This document shows positions 13,609-16,728 of a DNA stretch of 16,728 nucleotides, piece after piece. How positions within the stretch are numbered: the first letter of the stretch is position 1; each line of letters begins with the position of its first letter. The notes beneath the pieces are model-generated. The model saw only the letters and a program-made list of their open reading frames with translations, did not search any database and was not told the origin of the DNA. A program made the translations under genes and the position numbers. Source of the DNA: Treponema sp. (GTDB lineage: Bacteria; Spirochaetota; Spirochaetia; Treponematales; Breznakiellaceae); assembly GCA_031281855.1 (NCBI GenBank), contig JAITEW010000005.1:1-16728 (forward strand). Direction: 5' to 3'.

Positions 13609-14559
13609 ATGCTGGAGCTCAAAGCAGAAGAAATAAAGCTAGTAGAGGAAATAGAGGCTTTTCTTGATTCCCGCTCTCCTGAAGAATGCGAGCTTGTAAA
13701 ACAGCGCTTCAGGTGCCTTCAAAACCTGGGAAAGGCGATTTCCGATTACCCTTCGGTACGGGAGTCCCACATGCTCCGGGGGATGGTCCGGGACGAGCAA
13801 AAACTCCTGGACGCCCTTTGTTCCTTCAGGGCCACTTCCCACTTACTGCATATACCTTCAAGGGTTGTTATGGCCCGGAGCTATCTGGTTTCGAAATTTC
13901 AGGTTTTTTCCCTTCTTTTCATTCTCCTTGAGGGCAACAGGGAATTTCAGCCTTTATTGAGGCGGATTATTTTTTCGATAATCCACACCCTTATGACTGA
14001 AGAAGTTTATTTTTCATGCCTCGATGATCCTGAATTTTCCCAGGAGATTAAGATCCGGGTAGCCGACGACCTTATAACCCTCTGGGACAGCGGCACCGAT
14101 CCCCGTTCGGTGCGGTACCTGCCTGCGCTGGAAAGCCTTTGGATAGCGCGGGATTCGTCCCCCCCTGCCTTCGGAACCATGGACGGTTCCAGCGAACTCC
14201 TGAGGATAACCATCGACATGGGAGAAGACTGGCGGCAATTCCTGGTCGATCAGACCGTGGTAGCAGAAACCCGCTGGGCTCTGGAAGAATTTCTCTTCGG
14301 CCTTTCTTATGAAGAGATAAACTCGGTCCGTTCGCGGCTGGCCCGCTTCGGCATCACCGCTGTAAGCCGCGACGAAGTCCGCACTTATCTGGGCTCAAGC
14401 CCGGCGTACGGCCTTGTTTCAGGCGCCGATTCGCGGGCTATTTATGATTTTTATGTCGACCGCCGGGACGCCGCCAGTTTCCGCAAAAAAATATCCGCTT
14501 CAGGCCCTAAGCGCACTATCGAGGAAATCTACCTCAAGTACCGGATAGCGCGGGAGTAG
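13609..14559 (+). CDS. Unrecognised 316-residue protein
   Basis: I do not recognise a family. The sequence is rich in charged, helical stretches. The first 70 residues look like a helix-rich acidic/basic region (EEIKLVEEIEAFLDSRSPEE), and a hydrophobic patch at 96-128 (VFSLLFILLEG, then RRIIFSIIHTLM) alternates with charges and looks like packed helices rather than membrane spans. The C-terminal half has ITIDMGEDWRQFLVD (about 205) and RSRLARFGITAVSRDEVRTYLG (about 250-271), which could be a small helical domain. There is no signal peptide. The ATG at 13609 has only a distant GGGGCGG upstream, and no in-frame ATG, GTG or TTG precedes it before a stop at 13519. It is a single-gene unit between two minus-strand operons, ending 12 bp from the convergent chemotaxis gene. 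Confidence 0.7.
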   Translation: MLELKAEEIKLVEEIEAFLDSRSPEECELVKQRFRCLQNLGKAISDYPSVRESHMLRGMVRDEQKLLDALCSFRATSHLLHIPSRVVMARSYLVSKFQVFSLLFILLEGNREFQPLLRRIIFSIIHTLMTEEVYFSCLDDPEFSQEIKIRVADDLITLWDSGTDPRSVRYLPALESLWIARDSSPPAFGTMDGSSELLRITIDMGEDWRQFLVDQTVVAETRWALEEFLFGLSYEEINSVRSRLARFGITAVSRDEVRTYLGSSPAYGLVSGADSRAIYDFYVDRRDAASFRKKISASGPKRTIEEIYLKYRIARE

Positions 14560-14571
14560 AACGCCGGGGCT

Positions 14572-16014
14572 TCAGCCGACAGTCCTGGGAGGCGACTTTA
14601 CCGCCACATCCTTGCGCCAGGAATCATCGGCTTTAACGGTCCCGTGAACCGCGTTCCGGTCCATGGTCCCCCCCAAATCTTCAGCTTCTGTCAGGGTCTG
14701 CCGGACTTTTTCCTGGGTTTTTCGTATGTGTTCCAGGCTTTCCAAAGCTCCCATGCGGATTTCCTTCAGTTCCGTACGGGTCATGTCTGAAAGGCTGCGT
14801 ATCTGTTCCAGATCGGTCAGAAGGCTCCCGCTGCTGTTCAGGGCTTCGGACCCGGAATCCAGGATTTTCCGGGCAATAGCGGCGGATTCCCTGACGGCCT
14901 CCCGGGTTTCCCTGTGCGTATCCCCGCTCTTTTGGGCCTCCCGGCCGATCTCCGTCAGGGTCCTGGCAAAAATCCCGAATTTTTCGGTAATTGAACTGAA
15001 AGTTTCAAAAGAGGCTTCGCTGGCTTTCAGGGCTTCGGCGATCCGGCGGTTAATAGCCTTAATGGCTTCCTGTATACTCTCGGCGTTTTCCCTTGTTGAC
15101 TCCGCCAGTTTTTTTATCTCATTAGCCACCACAGCGAACCCCGCGCCGGCGGCTCCGGCGTGGGCGCTTTCTATCGCTGCGTTCATGGAAAGCAGGTCGG
15201 TCTGTTCGGAAATCTGATTTATGACCCCTGCCATATCGGTGATTTTTTCGAGATTTCCTGCCGCTTCCCGGATAGTATCGTAAGCGGTCCGGGACTGATC
15301 TTCCCCTGCAAGCACCCGTTCCTTCAGGGCTTCAGCCTGGCTTTCGCTCTCGCCGATCCTGGCGCTTATGGTCCCTGCCAGTTGGGCCGCTTCGGAAATC
15401 CGGGATTCTGCATGGGCCGTTAATTCGGCCTGCTTCGCCGCATTGCCGTTAAGGGAGCCAATGGCGCTTGTATACTTGCCTGCAAAGCCGGAAACATGGA
15501 CGGCAGCGGAACCGATTTCGCCGAACCTGCTTTCTGCGGCGTCAAAAACCTCTCCCAGGTGGGCCGCTTTGGCTTCATGTTCGGTGTTTTCGGCTTTTAT
15601 CAGTTCCCTGGCTTCGGCGCTCTGGCTGCTAAAGGTTTTCAGGATCTGGTAGAATTTCCCTAAAGACCGGAGGGATGTTTCAAGTTCTTTATAAGCGCCG
15701 CTGGGTTTTATTTCCCCCAACGCGGGGTAGTTCTTTTCTTCCAAAAGCTGCGCCAGATCTTCAAGATGCCCAAGGCGGATTAGGATTTTCGCCCCTGCCA
15801 AAAGGAGCAGGGCCATACCTGCGGCGGCCAGGAGTATGTTGGCAAGGCTCAGCCGGAAGAGGAGGCCTTTCGTATCCGGCTGCCCGAAAGCTGAAGAAAA
15901 CCGGGACAACAAAACCGATACAAGGGCCATGAAGAGTACCGTCCCCAGGGCGATACCAAGGCCGGTTGTAAAGGTTTTATTGTTTTTCATACTGCTGGGT
16001 TTCGTTATAGACAT
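14572..16014 (-). CDS. Methyl-accepting chemotaxis protein with minimal periplasmic region
   Basis: This 480-residue transducer relays signals to CheA/CheW. Two membrane helices (about 16-37 and 54-78) are separated by only about 15 residues, so there is no room for a normal ligand-binding domain. The cytoplasmic part is a long coiled coil with the hairpin tip at about 264-300 (INQISEQTDLLSMNAA, AGFAVVANEIKKLAE), which is highly conserved in the family. Residues after about 440 form a polar tail. It may sense membrane state, an internal signal or a partner protein. The gene overlaps the end of the deaminase gene: the ATG at 16014 gives a 38-nt overlap; an ATG eight codons later (15990) gives 14 nt and a more typical N terminus (MKNNKTF). 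Neither has a good ribosome site, so translational coupling is likely. Confidence 0.92.
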   Translation of the reverse strand: MSITKPSSMKNNKTFTTGLGIALGTVLFMALVSVLLSRFSSAFGQPDTKGLLFRLSLANILLAAAGMALLLLAGAKILIRLGHLEDLAQLLEEKNYPALGEIKPSGAYKELETSLRSLGKFYQILKTFSSQSAEARELIKAENTEHEAKAAHLGEVFDAAESRFGEIGSAAVHVSGFAGKYTSAIGSLNGNAAKQAELTAHAESRISEAAQLAGTISARIGESESQAEALKERVLAGEDQSRTAYDTIREAAGNLEKITDMAGVINQISEQTDLLSMNAAIESAHAGAAGAGFAVVANEIKKLAESTRENAESIQEAIKAINRRIAEALKASEASFETFSSITEKFGIFARTLTEIGREAQKSGDTHRETREAVRESAAIARKILDSGSEALNSSGSLLTDLEQIRSLSDMTRTELKEIRMGALESLEHIRKTQEKVRQTLTEAEDLGGTMDRNAVHGTVKADDSWRKDVAVKSPPRTVG

Positions 16015-16468
16015 ATTCCAGTTTTATACCTGCTTTTTCAAACATAGCTTCCGAATCCGCGCTGTCGTGGTACCGTCTTTGGCATACAACCCGCACGATA
16101 CCGCAGTTGATGATGAGCATTGCGCAAGTCCTGCAAGGAGTCATGCGGCAATAAAGCGTAGCGCCCGCAATGGCGATGCCCCGTTTCGCCGCCTGGCAGA
16201 CAGCGTTCTGTTCTGCATGGACCGTCCTGACGCAGTGGGTCGTTACACTGCCGTCTTCATGAAGTATTTTTTTGAACTGATGCCCGACTTCGTCGCAGTG
16301 CGGCAGCCCCGCAGGCGCGCCTACATAGCCTGTTACCAGGATCTGGTTATCCTTGGCGATAACGCATCCCGATCTGCCCCGGTCGCAGGTGGCCCGTTTG
16401 GAAATGGCGTCGCATACTTCCATAAAATATTCATCCCAACTGGGCCGTTTATAACCTGTTTCTTCCAT
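15977..16468 (-). CDS. Cytidine/deoxycytidylate deaminase family protein (dCMP deaminase-like)
   Basis: This 163-residue zinc enzyme of the type that converts dCMP to dUMP for thymidylate synthesis begins MEETGYKRPSWDEYFMEV, with the RPSWDEYFM start typical of dCMP deaminase/ComEB proteins. The zinc and catalytic residues are H84-A85-E86 (VHAEQNA) and C112/C115 (TPCRTCA), with E86 the proton shuttle. The ATG at 16468 is chosen because GAGGA lies 6-7 nt upstream and the family start follows at once. A TTG 18 codons earlier lies inside a hairpin and is not believed. The gene overlaps the downstream chemotaxis gene, an unusual operon partner. Upstream lies a structured leader that may control it. 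Confidence 0.9.
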   Translation of the reverse strand: MEETGYKRPSWDEYFMEVCDAISKRATCDRGRSGCVIAKDNQILVTGYVGAPAGLPHCDEVGHQFKKILHEDGSVTTHCVRTVHAEQNAVCQAAKRGIAIAGATLYCRMTPCRTCAMLIINCGIVRVVCQRRYHDSADSEAMFEKAGIKLEYVYNETQQYEKQ

Positions 16469-16507
16469 AAATTTCCTCAAGTTTCCTCTGTAATCGGTAA
16501 TGGCTTT

Positions 16508-16537
16508 GGAAAAAGCGGCCAAAAGTCCGCTTTTTCC
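16508..16537 (-). terminator. Terminator-like hairpin in the deaminase leader (stem A)
   Basis: The arms GGAAAAAGCGG (16508-16518) and CCGCTTTTTCC (16527-16537) are perfect 11-bp inverted repeats around an 8-nt loop. GC-rich tips flanked by A5 and T5 make it a bidirectional intrinsic-terminator shape on either strand. In the minus direction it sits about 40 nt before the deaminase start codon, so read-through control (attenuation) is possible. Confidence 0.6.
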
Positions 16538-16552
16538 TCTAAATCTAAGGTT

Positions 16553-16583
16553 GCTTTCCCAAGAACTGAAGTTTTGGGAAAGC
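16553..16583 (-). repeat. 10-bp inverted repeat in the deaminase leader (stem B)
   Basis: GCTTTCCCAA (16553-16562) and TTGGGAAAGC (16574-16583) are exact. Three further pairs (AAC/GTT) extend the stem past a one-base bulge. It starts at the predicted transcription start of the minus-strand deaminase operon. One of its arms could alternatively pair with the 3' arm of stem A. Confidence 0.6.
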
Positions 16584-16590
16584 CTCTATA

Positions 16591-16619
16591 ATCATAACTT
16601 TCGGCTATAAAAAAGTACA
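16591..16619 (-). promoter_or_regulatory. Candidate promoter of the deaminase-chemotaxis operon
   Basis: On the minus strand TGTACT (16619-16614, 3 of 6 matches) is followed by 17 bp and TATGAT (16596-16591, 5 of 6). The start would fall near 16584, immediately before stem B. This leaves a leader of about 115 nt. The -35 is weak, so the call is tentative. Confidence 0.4.
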
Positions 16620-16627
16620 GAGGAACC

Positions 16628-16658
16628 AGGCTGCCGTTCAACCAATGAACGGCAGCCT
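16628..16658. terminator. 13-bp perfect hairpin, probable terminator of a gene outside the window
   Basis: AGGCTGCCGTTCA (16628-16640) and TGAACGGCAGCCT (16646-16658) flank a 5-nt loop. On the + strand it is followed by the pyrimidine tail TCTCTTTC, and on the minus strand a run of six T lies 13 nt after the stem. No gene in the window ends here, so it may end a minus-strand gene lying to the right or belong to a longer leader. The last 70 bp (16659-16728) hold no recognisable gene. Confidence 0.45.
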
Positions 16659-16728
16659 TCTCTTTCAACACCGCCCGTATCTCGAAGCCTAAATTTTTAC
16701 TATCTTCTGTTCATTGTGGGAGATGTAG

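Noticed and set aside
16469..16522. TTG-initiated 18-codon extension of the deaminase
   Set aside because: It begins within hairpin A and lacks a ribosome site. The internal ATG has GAGGA at the right distance and the family's usual start.
16477..16671. 64-codon minus-strand reading frame covering the hairpin region
   Set aside because: Its sequence is generated largely by inverted repeats, has no convincing ribosome site and overlaps the inferred promoter and leader of the deaminase gene.
1..16728. CRISPR array, insertion sequence, prophage genes, tRNA or rRNA genes
   Set aside because: I saw no regularly spaced direct repeats, transposase or phage motifs, cloverleaf other than the tmRNA acceptor/T-arm, or rRNA sequence.

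Overview
The window looks like a chromosomal segment from a Gram-negative-type, motile, sugar-importing bacterium. My best guess is a spirochaete of the Treponema group, probably gut-associated. This rests on chemotaxis and HD-GYP signalling genes, an Lpl/CUT1-type sugar importer whose binding protein has a signal peptide ending VFA|AGG, a roughly balanced base composition, a tmRNA tag ending DSYALAA and a tmRNA without an encoded CCA. The genus is inferred, not proven; no rRNA or other phylogenetic marker gene is present.

Layout. (1) At 96-1566 on the + strand, a candidate promoter drives a two-gene signalling operon: a free Hpt phosphotransfer protein and a receiver-HD-GYP response regulator that should hydrolyse cyclic-di-GMP. 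(2) At 1570-1988 on the - strand lies the tmRNA gene ssrA with its own promoter. Its 3' end is 3 bp from the stop codon of the convergent HD-GYP gene. (3) At 2006-13278 on the - strand are eight closely spaced genes reading sulfatase-like hydrolase > six-bladed propeller protein > xylose-isomerase-like TIM barrel > sugar-binding protein > two permeases > giant heparinase II/III-like protein > D-2-hydroxyacid dehydrogenase. This is the accessory heart of the window and reads as a carbohydrate import and breakdown operon for an acidic or substituted glycan. (4) At 13279-13608 a 330-bp divergent control region is rich in palindromes and hairpins. (5) At 13609-14559 on the + strand is an unrecognised 316-residue protein. 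(6) At 14572-16468 on the - strand, a dCMP-deaminase-like gene overlaps a methyl-accepting chemotaxis protein gene that has almost no periplasmic sensor. (7) At 16469-16728 is a leader region with three perfect or near-perfect inverted repeats, arranged in a way that could form an attenuator.

How the large cluster may work. The secreted binding protein and two permeases import an oligosaccharide; the ATPase is absent and is probably a shared MsmX/UgpC-type protein encoded elsewhere. The lyase-like, sulfatase-like, propeller, TIM-barrel and dehydrogenase proteins all lack visible signal peptides, so processing seems to happen in the cytoplasm. Several members are non-standard. The sulfatase-like protein has Thr-Thr-Pro-Gly-Tyr where sulfatases have Cys/Ser-x-Pro-Ser-Arg. 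The TIM barrel seems to have lost most metal ligands of its family. The heparinase-like protein is 1046 residues long with an inserted four-cysteine zinc-ribbon-like element. The combination is the best candidate in this window for an undescribed pathway, but the substrate cannot be read from the sequence.
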